A stretch of 64,000 bases of DNA, taken from NCBI GenBank assembly GCA_947488905.1, contig CANLBJ010000006.1:145133-209132 (forward strand). Direction: 5' to 3'. Below are positions 18,955-28,421 of this stretch, piece by piece. Numbering within the stretch: the stretch's first letter is position 1; each line of letters opens with the position of its first letter. The notes under the pieces were generated by a model. That model was not told where the DNA came from. It saw nothing but the letters and a program-made list of their open reading frames with translations, and did no database searches. The DNA is from Ulvibacter algarum. GTDB lineage: Bacteria > Bacteroidota > Bacteroidia > Flavobacteriales > Flavobacteriaceae. Both the position numbers and the translations under genes were made by a program.

Positions 18955-20121
18955 TTAATTTTTTACTGCTTTTAAATAGCCTTGTAATAACAATTTATAA
19001 TAAGATGCAGCACTATACTTTTGCTGTACTCTATTAAACCCTTCTATTCCCATTTTTTCTATTAATGCCGTGTTTTCCCATACGTCATTAATAGTTTTTG
19101 CAAGTGCTATAGAATTTCCAGACTCAAAAAGCAAACCTGTAACTCCTTCTTCTACAACCTCAGGATAACCTGCCATCTTGGGTGCTATAATGGGTAACTT
19201 ATACGCCATTGCTTCTGGAAAAACCATTGGGAAACCCTCATAACAAATACTAGAATGCACATATAATCTTGCCTTTTTATAAAAACTAGATAAAGCAGCT
19301 GCGTCTAGCATGCCTTCTAAAATCACATTTTCTGGAATCTCTAAAGTTTCTATATATCCTTCACGTGCTGTACCTGCAAGACAAAACCTAATGTGTGGCA
19401 ATTGTCTAGCGGCATCTAATAATAGTGGGATTCCTTTTTCTGGACTTAACCTTCCTGCAAAGGCAACATATTTTCTTTCTGAAATATTAAAAGCAGTATC
19501 CGCTAGTTCTTTACTATAAAAATTAGGCAACACCTCACATTTTTCTGCGGCAAAACCATTAGCCACTAGTTTATTTTTCTGAAACGCTGTAAGACATAAA
19601 AAGGTAGTCACGTTTTCTGTATAATAGTTTTTAGTTCTTGCCCAAAAGTTACGCAAAGCATACCCTGTGCTTTTAAAAAGAGAACCCTCACAATTATTAG
19701 TAATACAACTCAGCTCTTTTGAAGGACCTGTACATTTTTCGCAAATTTCTCCTTTGTTAAAAAACAAACCGTTAGGGCATAATAACCTATAATTATGTAC
19801 CGTCATCACAATAGGAAAGCCCATCTTTTTTATCACTGGCAATATCGCTGGCGATATTAAAGGATATAAATTATGTATGTGCACCACATCTGGTTGCTCT
19901 TTAGATAAAAGTGCTTTTATTTCTTTTATAGATTTTGGGTTGTTAAAAGCAGAAAAAAATGCCTTCATTTTTGCATTAGGCATCGTCTCTAACTCTTCAC
20001 TACTTCTATAATAGGTAATAACCTCATGACCGTTAGACCTCAACAGTTTTATATGAGCTTCTACAACGGCCTCTTCGCCACTAAACTTGCCGTATTTGTT
20101 ATGAATGAGAAGTATTTTCAC
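18955..20121 (-). CDS. Glycosyltransferase family 4
   Basis: A 388-residue GT-B retaining glycosyltransferase. The N-terminal acceptor domain holds VHIHNLY and a four-cysteine patch near residues 125-150 (possible metal site). The C-terminal donor domain has FAGRLSPEKG near 222 and the E-x7-E motif within EGFPMVFPEA near 295. It overlaps the upstream glycosyltransferase by 4 bp. The donor sugar is unknown. Confidence 0.9.
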   Translation of the reverse strand: MKILLIHNKYGKFSGEEAVVEAHIKLLRSNGHEVITYYRSSEELETMPNAKMKAFFSAFNNPKSIKEIKALLSKEQPDVVHIHNLYPLISPAILPVIKKMGFPIVMTVHNYRLLCPNGLFFNKGEICEKCTGPSKELSCITNNCEGSLFKSTGYALRNFWARTKNYYTENVTTFLCLTAFQKNKLVANGFAAEKCEVLPNFYSKELADTAFNISERKYVAFAGRLSPEKGIPLLLDAARQLPHIRFCLAGTAREGYIETLEIPENVILEGMLDAAALSSFYKKARLYVHSSICYEGFPMVFPEAMAYKLPIIAPKMAGYPEVVEEGVTGLLFESGNSIALAKTINDVWENTALIEKMGIEGFNRVQQKYSAASYYKLLLQGYLKAVKN

Positions 20122-21236
20122 TTATCTAATTCTGTAATTAACAAGTTAACTTTACTTGTGAATGTAAATGGCATTTTACTATCTTTCATACTGACAATAT
20201 CACCTTTAACTAAACGTACTTTTTCTAATTCATCAATTAAACAACTTAACAAATCTGCTTCGTTGTATGGATCAAAAACATTACCGTTATGTTTATTAAT
20301 TAGTGAAGACGCACCTGCAAGTTTAGAACAAAAAACAGTACATCCAGATAAAAGTGCTTCATTTACAACTGCACCAAAAGGCTCATAAGTGCTTGGTAGC
20401 ACAAAGACATTTGCAACATTATACCAAGCATATAAATCTAAGCCTTCTTTTCTACCTGTAAATATTACATTATTACTGATATTTAATTTAGCTGTCAATA
20501 TTTTCAAATCATTTTTTAGATCACCGCCTCCGACTAGAACTAATTTAGTATCATCATTTTTTAATTGAGAAAAAACATTTAATAGGAATGAAAGATTTTT
20601 AACATCAACCAACCTGCCTACAAAAAGTATTACTTTTTTATTAGTCAAATTGTATTCATTTCTAAGTGCATTAGAAATATTTAAACTCAGTTCTAGTTCT
20701 GTTCTAAAACATACTTCTGAATGAATAACTGGAAGTAATAAAAGGTTTGGCTTTTTTGAAACGTTTTTTTCAAACCAATCACACACCTCAACACTTGGCA
20801 GAATAACTCCATCAATCTTTTTAGACAATGAATTTCTAAAGAATTTTCTAAGTCCTTTTCTTTGTATTGAATTTTCTATACTATCATCACTCATAGTATA
20901 AATATCGACACTGCTATTAAGAATTAATCTATAGAATAATGCTAAAAAAGTAAGAAGACCATACTCTGAACAAAGTATAACATCTGGCTTCTCTCTTTTG
21001 ATAACACCTAAAGCACCAAATCTAATAGAGCGACCTAAAATTTCAAAACCATTATTTAAATAATTAATATTAAATAAACATTTAGCTTTTAACACATTTT
21101 GATCAAATTTTTGATCTGAAACATTATACAGGTTGAAATAGAATGAAGTATTGAAAGCCGTTGATAATTCATTAAAAAAGTCAACTCTGTAAGGAGCAAG
21201 TGCAGGATGGAAAACAAGTAATTTTTTTTTCATCAT
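20118..21236 (-). CDS. Glycosyltransferase family 4
   Basis: A 372-residue GT-B enzyme. The Rossmann donor half shows FVGRLVDVKN near 205, LVLVGGGDL near 236 and the catalytic stretch TYEPFGAVVNEAL near 285. Base composition is clearly more AT-rich than in the flanking wecG and gmd genes, as usual for strain-specific polysaccharide genes. It overlaps the next gene by 4 bp, which suggests translational coupling. Sugar specificity is unknown. Confidence 0.88.
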   Translation of the reverse strand: MMKKKLLVFHPALAPYRVDFFNELSTAFNTSFYFNLYNVSDQKFDQNVLKAKCLFNINYLNNGFEILGRSIRFGALGVIKREKPDVILCSEYGLLTFLALFYRLILNSSVDIYTMSDDSIENSIQRKGLRKFFRNSLSKKIDGVILPSVEVCDWFEKNVSKKPNLLLLPVIHSEVCFRTELELSLNISNALRNEYNLTNKKVILFVGRLVDVKNLSFLLNVFSQLKNDDTKLVLVGGGDLKNDLKILTAKLNISNNVIFTGRKEGLDLYAWYNVANVFVLPSTYEPFGAVVNEALLSGCTVFCSKLAGASSLINKHNGNVFDPYNEADLLSCLIDELEKVRLVKGDIVSMKDSKMPFTFTSKVNLLITELDK

Positions 21237-21292
21237 TTATATGTAACTTCTATGTGACATCAAGCTTTGTAAACAACTGACAATCTGAGCTT

Positions 21293-21967
21293 TTACCGTT
21301 GCCTTTCCCATTTAATATTTTCCTTTATTGTTTTTGCAGGCGTACCTCCATAAATTGAATTAGCAACATTAAAACTACCTGTAACAACAGCTCCAGTTGC
21401 TATAATAGAATTATCTGCAATTTTACTACCTTTTAAAATGGTTACACCATATCCAATCCAAACATGATTGCCTATTATTACTTGAATAGCGTTATTAATT
21501 CTTTCATCAGTCTTGATATCATAAATAGGATGACTATCTCCATTTCTTATCTGTATGTTTGAAGAGAACATACAATCTTCACCAACTCTAATAGACTCTC
21601 CCTCAGTAGCAGCCAAATGAGCACCTTCAATTGTTGTTTGGCCTCCTATTGTAATTATACCCGAATCATCTTCAATCCAAAATGCCGTATTAATCATACT
21701 GCAATGTTTCCCAATTATTATTTTACAATTGTCACCCTTAATATATAAAAGACAATTATTTAGTTTACATTCCGGATGTATTTTAATGATATTGTTATAA
21801 CCTGATACTTTGAATTTAGTGTTTTTAAGAAATACACCTTTTGTTATAATTTTATTAGTGCTAGAAAAATTAAATACAATATTTAAAAAAAATAGATTAT
21901 GCAAGACAGCAATAATAATTAGAAAATTCGGATTGTTTTTTAAAAATAATATGATTTTACTTTTCAT
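21293..21967 (-). CDS. Left-handed beta-helix acyltransferase
   Basis: A 224-residue protein with an N-terminal hydrophobic stretch (about 10-35) and imperfect hexapeptide repeats from about 45 to 200, ending with the common acetyltransferase signature YGGTPAKTIKEN. The catalytic-type His is in the segment DSHPIYD near 140. It probably O-acetylates a sugar of the repeat unit (CysE/MaaT-like fold). It lies within the AT-rich variable core of the operon. Confidence 0.87.
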   Translation of the reverse strand: MKSKIILFLKNNPNFLIIIAVLHNLFFLNIVFNFSSTNKIITKGVFLKNTKFKVSGYNNIIKIHPECKLNNCLLYIKGDNCKIIIGKHCSMINTAFWIEDDSGIITIGGQTTIEGAHLAATEGESIRVGEDCMFSSNIQIRNGDSHPIYDIKTDERINNAIQVIIGNHVWIGYGVTILKGSKIADNSIIATGAVVTGSFNVANSIYGGTPAKTIKENIKWERQR

Positions 21968-22071
21968 TAAGCTTGTTTGTAAATAGGTTTAAAAGAAAAA
22001 GGTTACTATGATTTCAAGTAAATCACTAATAATGATTCATAAGGTCAAACCTATTAAAAATTAGATTTTTT

Positions 22072-22929
22072 TTATTTTAATCTAGCCCATAATACAGGAA
22101 ACAACGTTTTTAGCCATAACATTACAAATGCATAAGGCAAGGTTATTGGAAAGTGTTTTTTTACATAAAACAAGTATTCTTTATAAGCAAGACCTGTAGG
22201 GCTTTTTAAATACTCAATGCGTTTTTTTAAATTTAAATTATTTTTCCAATTATTACCATGATCATCTTTACAATAACCACCTATTTCCGGTGTTAACAAT
22301 ACAGGGAAACCAGCTTTATTTGCTCGTAAAGCATAATCATAATCAGCAATACCATGAGTATACTTGTCTGATAGCACACCTATTTTTTTTACGACATTTG
22401 CATCAACCCAAAGTATATTCGCATTAGCTGTGTCAATTTTCTGTGGTTCTTTACCTGGTAATATACTTTTAGTTTTAATTCTCAAACCCCTTTTTTTAAT
22501 AACATTCCCACCATAAGTAATTTCATTATTCATTTTATCTATAGTCGCAGCTGAGTATACCCCAGAAAGCCCAAATTTCCTTATAGCAAACTCATTGGTA
22601 TTTTTAAACAACTCAATAAAGTTAGGTTTTAAAACAACATCATCATTTAATAAAATAAAAGCATCGTACTGCTTCGTATCTATTGCAGTATTCCAAGCTA
22701 GACGCATACCGCCTGCCCAAAATAAATTACCGTTACCTTTTATTATGCTTACATTTTGAAAAGCTGCTGCTACTTCTTTAGAAGTACCATCTGTAGAACC
22801 ATCATCCACTAGATAAACATCAAAATAAAAGCTTAAAGGTAATTGCGCATTATATAAGCTCTGTAGGCACTTCAATGTTTGCTTTTTTCGGTTGTGACAC
22901 GTAAGCAATACTGCGATTGTATTTTTCAT
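22072..22929 (-). CDS. Glycosyltransferase family 2
   Basis: A 285-residue GT-A inverting transferase, rhamnosyltransferase-like in layout. Motifs are TCHNRKKQTLKCL near the N-terminus, DDGSTDGTS near 42 and the metal-binding LLNDDVVL near 92. The start overlaps the end of wzy by 80 bp in another frame. I keep this start because the conserved first beta strand (IAVLLTCHNR) begins at residue 4, so the overlap is real. Confidence 0.88.
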   Translation of the reverse strand: MKNTIAVLLTCHNRKKQTLKCLQSLYNAQLPLSFYFDVYLVDDGSTDGTSKEVAAAFQNVSIIKGNGNLFWAGGMRLAWNTAIDTKQYDAFILLNDDVVLKPNFIELFKNTNEFAIRKFGLSGVYSAATIDKMNNEITYGGNVIKKRGLRIKTKSILPGKEPQKIDTANANILWVDANVVKKIGVLSDKYTHGIADYDYALRANKAGFPVLLTPEIGGYCKDDHGNNWKNNLNLKKRIEYLKSPTGLAYKEYLFYVKKHFPITLPYAFVMLWLKTLFPVLWARLK

Positions 22930-24076
22930 AAATAAAAATAAAAGGTAGACTTAAAAAGAGTGGGTAATTAAATAATTGCTCGCCCTGCAATAAGGCCAGT
23001 ATGGCAATTAAAAATAACCATGGATGATTAGTGTTATACTTTATAATAAAGAATGAATAAAATAGTAAACTTAAAACTCCCATAGAAGCTAAAAAATTAC
23101 TAAAACCATTACCATGACCAAGTGTTTCATCTTGTAACCAAGGATGGTCTTCATAACGGGTGCTAGCATGCATACCATTACCAAACAATGGATTTTTCTC
23201 AATATAATGCCAATCAAACATTAATGACCCAAACCTAGTATTTGAGAATTCACCGTCTAATGTTTGAGAAGTTTCAAATTGTCCAGACACTTTCTCTTGT
23301 AAAAATTCTAAATTTTGAAATAAAGTATATGAGCCAACAATTGTCAATATAACTATAGGTATAGTTATCAATTTATATTTTGATGAAAATTCATTATATA
23401 AAGTTGTTATAATAATAAAAAACAACACAAAATAACCTGTTGTGCTTAGGGTTGTAATTAATGCAATTAAGACTATTAAAACTTTAAATTTATGTAGTTT
23501 TAATAATTTTCTAAGATTACCTAAGTAGAAAAGAAACGCCAAATTTATATAGCAAGCAAAAGCGCCAGGCTCCCAAAACATACCAGAGTTGCGCAGTCCA
23601 TCTCCATTTTGGGTAAATACAATTATACTTTTTAAATTAGTTGTTTCAAGCAATAAATTAGGTATATCAAAACCTAAATAATTATATATAAAACCTATTA
23701 TACTAATAAAGCATATGTAATAAATAATTTTAAAATAGACTATCTTAAAATTCTTTGCTACATATCTTATGACAATATAACCAAATACTATTTTTAACAA
23801 AAACCCAATCACCCCTGGATATGAAACAAAACCAAGTAATAATTTTTGTGAGAAAAAAACAAGTGTGTAGAAAATTAAAAAAAGATATAAATATCTTGAT
23901 TTCCTACTATTAAAATAAGAATAATGATAAACAGCAAATAAAATAACAAAACCAGAAAAAACATACTGAGTATTTTCAGTGCCAAAACTAAAAAATGGAT
24001 TACCACTTAATGCTAACAATAAAAGCAGATAAAAATAATCTGTTACTACTTTAAGTTTTTTAAGCTTAATATTCAT
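22850..24076 (-). CDS. wzy: O-antigen/exopolysaccharide polymerase-like protein (Wzy)
   Basis: A 408-residue integral membrane protein with about eleven hydrophobic segments and a large extracytoplasmic loop near residues 255-330 containing the GNGMH and HGN motifs common in O-antigen ligase/polymerase families. It probably polymerises lipid-linked repeats in the periplasm. Wzy proteins are poorly conserved, so the call rests on topology and on the neighbouring flippase, export and kinase genes. Its last 26 codons overlap the GT2 gene. Confidence 0.78.
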   Translation of the reverse strand: MNIKLKKLKVVTDYFYLLLLLALSGNPFFSFGTENTQYVFSGFVILFAVYHYSYFNSRKSRYLYLFLIFYTLVFFSQKLLLGFVSYPGVIGFLLKIVFGYIVIRYVAKNFKIVYFKIIYYICFISIIGFIYNYLGFDIPNLLLETTNLKSIIVFTQNGDGLRNSGMFWEPGAFACYINLAFLFYLGNLRKLLKLHKFKVLIVLIALITTLSTTGYFVLFFIIITTLYNEFSSKYKLITIPIVILTIVGSYTLFQNLEFLQEKVSGQFETSQTLDGEFSNTRFGSLMFDWHYIEKNPLFGNGMHASTRYEDHPWLQDETLGHGNGFSNFLASMGVLSLLFYSFFIIKYNTNHPWLFLIAILALLQGEQLFNYPLFLSLPFIFIYEKYNRSIAYVSQPKKANIEVPTELI

Positions 24077-24212
24077 TATTTAAATAATCTGGATATTTGT
24101 TGCATTTATTATTTGTTTTAAATCTTCACTTTATAAGTTTTGTTTATTGTCGTTATATAATCACAGCATATTGATTTCACATTAATATAGTAAAAAGCAT
24201 ATACCTAATAAT

Positions 24213-25466
24213 CTAACCAATTATTTGCTTATAAGTTTTAAGTAAATTTTCAACAATTACTTCACGGTTATGTCGTTTTTCGGCAATCAATTTTGATTGT
24301 TGCCCTGTATTCTTAACAAGAGTATCACTATCATTTAACAGACGTAAATAATGTACAATTTCAAAGACACCATTTGAAGGTACTAAAAAACCTGTTTTAT
24401 TATGTTCAATTAAAGTTGAAACTCCCCCAACGTTGCAAGCAATTACAGGTAATCCTAACATTTGTGCCTCACATATTGCGTTAGAACTATTGTCAATATA
24501 AGATGGATGTACAAAAACATCTGCACTTTTTAAAAATATGAATAACTCCTCTGGTTTCATAATCCCCTTGCATACAATATCAACTTCCTTATGTTTTATT
24601 CTTTCTATTTTCTCAAAATGCTTAAACAGAATACTACTTTCTTGTATACCTACAATGTTCCATTCAAACTCAAAATCTACTAATTCTTTAAGCAATTTAG
24701 CTGTCTTAAGTATTAGATCTATGCCTTTATATACAGTAGGCGACAAGGTTGAGACAATTATAAACTTGTTATTCTTTTTAAATGGTAGGCTCTCATTATC
24801 ATAAAACAAAGGGCGTAAAATCTCGTCTATGTGATAATATTGAACATCTTTATTATACAATTTAACAACCATCTTATCCCAATGTGTTCTTCCCATCATA
24901 TACTTAGCGTTCATCAAAACTTTTCTTTCTCTTAAAGCTTGATTATAAAACCTCTTGTAATCAAAAGCAGGACTATTACCTTTTATAGTTTTGAAAAAAT
25001 AATCGATGTTTAAATGAAAACTAAATGTTGAATATTTAACAGGAAAATAAGTATTTAAACAAGGGTTTATTAGTCCTTGAATATGATAAACGACGGGTAT
25101 ATTTGTAAAATTCTGGACTTGTGAAAAAACACCTTCTGTTCCAAAAACCTGAATGATATCAGGTTGGAAATCGGTAATTACATCTTCAATATCCTTTCTA
25201 ACATTCCTCTTTTCAATTTTTCCAATCCAATTATATATTAATTTTTTAAAAGGATTTTTTTTTGGTTTCAATAGTATCGGATAGTAAGTACTATTATTTT
25301 TGATTTTTTTATCAGAATCCTTATCGTGTAAGAAACTCACTCCTAACTCTATTCCCTGCCTCTCTCTTATTAGTAATTCCAATGACTCTATCCAACCACA
25401 ACCATGATAATGATTATTTCCTTGTTCGTAAAGAGATGGTGTACCTGTAAACCAAAGAACTCTCAT
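24213..25466 (-). CDS. Glycosyltransferase family 4
   Basis: A 417-residue GT-B enzyme. The acceptor half includes VVYHIQGLINP near 125. The donor half has IVSTLSPTVYKG near 240 and the catalytic region HPSYIDNSSNAICEAQ near 318, followed by the common segment GGVSTLIEHNKTGFLV. It is separated from wzy by 136 bp of AT-rich DNA in which I see no gene. The sugar is unknown. Confidence 0.88.
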   Translation of the reverse strand: MRVLWFTGTPSLYEQGNNHYHGCGWIESLELLIRERQGIELGVSFLHDKDSDKKIKNNSTYYPILLKPKKNPFKKLIYNWIGKIEKRNVRKDIEDVITDFQPDIIQVFGTEGVFSQVQNFTNIPVVYHIQGLINPCLNTYFPVKYSTFSFHLNIDYFFKTIKGNSPAFDYKRFYNQALRERKVLMNAKYMMGRTHWDKMVVKLYNKDVQYYHIDEILRPLFYDNESLPFKKNNKFIIVSTLSPTVYKGIDLILKTAKLLKELVDFEFEWNIVGIQESSILFKHFEKIERIKHKEVDIVCKGIMKPEELFIFLKSADVFVHPSYIDNSSNAICEAQMLGLPVIACNVGGVSTLIEHNKTGFLVPSNGVFEIVHYLRLLNDSDTLVKNTGQQSKLIAEKRHNREVIVENLLKTYKQIIG

Positions 25467-25470
25467 CTTA

Positions 25471-26640
25471 TTAATTTTTAAATATTTCTTGCCATTTCTT
25501 ACCTATATTCTCTAAACTAAAACGGTTACAATCTTCTACCGCATTTATAGCCATCATATCTCTAACATCTTTTTTTTGTATCAATTCTAGTAGTATTTCT
25601 TCAAACTTATGCTGTTTAAAAGGTTCAATTAATCGACCATTTACTTTATCTTCAATAATATCTGATGCAGATGCAAAACTATTGTAAATAATAGGTATAC
25701 ATCCAAAAGTCATAGCCTCTGCAATCACTAAAGGAAACCCTTCAACATTAGACGTCATGCACAAAATAGATGCTTTTGAATAATAATTTTCTACATTCTC
25801 TTGGGAGCCTTCAAAAAAAACATTTAGAATATTATATTCTAAAACTATTTTTTTTAATTGATTTTTATCTGGACCATCACCAACAATCACTAATTTCCAT
25901 TCAGGGGCTTTAACAACTGTTTTACTCCAAATTTTCAATAAACGGTCAACGCGTTTATGATCAGAATCAAGCCGACCTAAATAAAGAACTGTTTTTTCTT
26001 TACTTTCTAGGCAAATTGACTCTGATTCAACTGTAACCGGATTTTCAATAATTTTAATTTTTTTTACAGTTTTAAATCCAGCTATTTTTTTTAAAATTGA
26101 TATGTACTGCTTAGATAATAATATATACTCATCACTTAATTCATACACATCTCTATGATATTTTCTCTCTTTATAAAAACAATTCAATAAAAGTACAGGT
26201 TGCAGTAATTTCTTAGAAACACTTTTAATGGTAAACTCTAACTTTTCATTATTAAGATAATTTACAAGCATTTTATAACGCGCATCTGGTGTATTATGCT
26301 CAACTGTAATAATTTTAAATGAAGCTTTGTTTCTAATATCAATTAATAATTTAAAAAGACCTGAATAACTCTCTTGATTAATTATAAAATTTGGTTGAAA
26401 TTCACTAATAACATTTTTCAAATAATTTTGGTTCTCAAGTGAGAATTTATTTTGTTTATCCGTAAATCGATATAAGAGTACTCTTTTGTCTAGTTTTTTC
26501 AATACCTCTTCATTCTCTTGTATATGACTAATTATAGCTACTTTATAATCTAGTTTTAAAAAATAATTAGCAAGAACCGCAGTTACAGTTTCAATTCCTC
26601 CAAAACCAGGATATCGTTCAATTAAAAATAAAATATTCAT
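25471..26640 (-). CDS. Glycosyltransferase family 4
   Basis: A 389-residue GT-B enzyme with the N-terminal glycine loop RYPGFGGIETV (9-19), YLGRLDSDHKRVDRLL near 221 and the catalytic NVEGFPLVIAEA near 300. It lies 9 bp after wzx and 4 bp before the next glycosyltransferase, so it is translated from the same message. The sequence is AT-rich like its neighbours. Confidence 0.88.
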   Translation of the reverse strand: MNILFLIERYPGFGGIETVTAVLANYFLKLDYKVAIISHIQENEEVLKKLDKRVLLYRFTDKQNKFSLENQNYLKNVISEFQPNFIINQESYSGLFKLLIDIRNKASFKIITVEHNTPDARYKMLVNYLNNEKLEFTIKSVSKKLLQPVLLLNCFYKERKYHRDVYELSDEYILLSKQYISILKKIAGFKTVKKIKIIENPVTVESESICLESKEKTVLYLGRLDSDHKRVDRLLKIWSKTVVKAPEWKLVIVGDGPDKNQLKKIVLEYNILNVFFEGSQENVENYYSKASILCMTSNVEGFPLVIAEAMTFGCIPIIYNSFASASDIIEDKVNGRLIEPFKQHKFEEILLELIQKKDVRDMMAINAVEDCNRFSLENIGKKWQEIFKN

Positions 26641-26648
26641 TTTTAAAA

Positions 26649-28184
26649 TTATTTTGCTTTAGGTAACTTATTTGAAACTGATTTAATAAAACTATTAAAA
26701 TATTCTTTTTCAACAATCGTTAAACCCAAAAACCATATAGTAAAAAGAGAAGAAATAAAACTTATAATAAAAACTATAATTACTCTCATTATACCTTCAT
26801 TAATAAAATAAACTGGAAGTATTGAAATAATTAATGAAATTATAAAGGTCAATATAATTCGTGTTATAACATCTTTAAAAAAGATATTTACAGGTAATTC
26901 TGCAACAATTTTTGAAAAATAAATATTAGTAAAGCCTGCAACAATAGAAAACACAATAAAAACAATATAAATTGAATATGGAGGGAACCCCATTTTAAAT
27001 ACAATAAATGCAAATATTATAGGTGAAATGTAAACAATAGATATTATAGTTTGGTATTTTTTAATATTTCCAACAGCGGCAATTAAAGTTGTAAGATTTA
27101 TATTTATTTGATCTAATAAAAGTTTCACCAACAACAACCTACAGAAAATAACAGTAAACTGAGGAACCTCTTTTAACCAAAATTTAAAAATAATTGGCAT
27201 TTCAATAATTACAGGTATTGATAAAATCATAAGTAAAAAGAAGGCCACTTTACTACCTGTAAAAGTTGCTTTAAACATTAAATCTCGGTTACCCGCTCCT
27301 TCACTTTTAGCAATCATTGGGTTTAAAGCTTTAAGCATTGTACCTGAAAAAGAACTTAACTGCCCACCTACTTGACTTGCAACTCCTTGAGCTGCATTTA
27401 CAGCAGTTCCAAAAAACATGTTTAAAACTAAACCTTGTCCATAAAAGCTTAACATACTACTTGTTGCCCCTAAAAAGGACCAACCCGCAAAAGTAGTCAT
27501 CTCTTTGGAAAGCTTTTTATTATAATATTTTTTAATATCTATTTTAACTTCATCGTATTTTTTTCTACAATAGATTTGCTTTATTATTAATAGTATAACA
27601 GAAAGTAAAGCCATTAGTAGACCATAAACAATTAATTTATCCGAAGATGTATAAGTAATATAAAAAGCAATTCCTAATTTAATTATAGATTCTAAAATAC
27701 CCAACACAGCAACTAATAACATATTCTCATGCGCATTAATTACAGCGTCATATGGTACTGAAAATATTGTGAAAAACGTACTAATCACAAGAAAATGAAA
27801 AATCATTCTTGCAGCATCAATACGTTCTATAGGTATTGTAAGAACCCCATTAAAGAGAAAATACCCAACAGCTTCTAGCAATATAACAACAATTATAGCT
27901 GTAATCATGTGTAAAACTATACTAACATTAAATATGTTTTTTTTCTTTTCAATTTCCCCCTCGCCTTCTGCATAAGACATAAACCGCTGTGTAGCTCCAG
28001 ACATGGAGTTGTTTAGAAAGGTTAACATTGCTATAGCTCCTCCAACTAAATTAAAAATACCGAAATCATTAACCCCAAGTGCCTTTAAGACCAATCGAGT
28101 TCCATATAAAGATATAAATACAGTAATCGCCATACGAGCATATAGATACCCTGTATTTTTCGCTACGCGTTTTGCTTGTTTCAT
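26649..28184 (-). CDS. wzx: Lipid-linked oligosaccharide flippase (Wzx)
   Basis: A 511-residue MOP-superfamily membrane protein with about 12-14 hydrophobic segments. The N-terminal pattern NTGYLYARMAITVFISLYG and the segment VLKALGVNDFGIFNLVGG are typical of Wzx flippases. It would move the undecaprenyl-linked repeat across the inner membrane for Wzy. Immediately upstream lies the truncated start of another flippase (28193-28354), so this copy probably replaced an older one by recombination. Confidence 0.9.
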   Translation of the reverse strand: MKQAKRVAKNTGYLYARMAITVFISLYGTRLVLKALGVNDFGIFNLVGGAIAMLTFLNNSMSGATQRFMSYAEGEGEIEKKKNIFNVSIVLHMITAIIVVILLEAVGYFLFNGVLTIPIERIDAARMIFHFLVISTFFTIFSVPYDAVINAHENMLLVAVLGILESIIKLGIAFYITYTSSDKLIVYGLLMALLSVILLIIKQIYCRKKYDEVKIDIKKYYNKKLSKEMTTFAGWSFLGATSSMLSFYGQGLVLNMFFGTAVNAAQGVASQVGGQLSSFSGTMLKALNPMIAKSEGAGNRDLMFKATFTGSKVAFFLLMILSIPVIIEMPIIFKFWLKEVPQFTVIFCRLLLVKLLLDQININLTTLIAAVGNIKKYQTIISIVYISPIIFAFIVFKMGFPPYSIYIVFIVFSIVAGFTNIYFSKIVAELPVNIFFKDVITRIILTFIISLIISILPVYFINEGIMRVIIVFIISFISSLFTIWFLGLTIVEKEYFNSFIKSVSNKLPKAK

Positions 28185-28192
28185 CTATCGTT

Positions 28193-28354
28193 TTAGCTCC
28201 CTAAATAATTAATAGATAACGACACCAACATAAAATTGGCGATGATACTACCTACTTTATAAAACATAGACCATCCAACATGCTTCGCTATGTTTTTTGT
28301 ACGCTCGCTTTTAATACCAAGTTTAGTATATAATTTGAGTAATATATTTTTCAA
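28193..28354 (-). pseudogene. N-terminal remnant of a second flippase gene
   Basis: A TTG-initiated frame (28354) encodes 53 residues ending in SINYLGS then a stop. It reads as the first helix of a polysaccharide flippase (KNIAKHVGWSMFYKVGSII followed by LSINYLG), a pattern that normally continues with TERYGIW-type sequence. The frame ends 9 bp before the intact wzx. The rest of the gene is missing, so I call it a truncated remnant rather than a small gene. Confidence 0.65.
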
Positions 28355-28421
28355 TTAAATGCTTAATTTAAAATATTCATATTTCAGAAGTAATCACAAA
28401 AAGGTAGTTTATTACCCTTTA

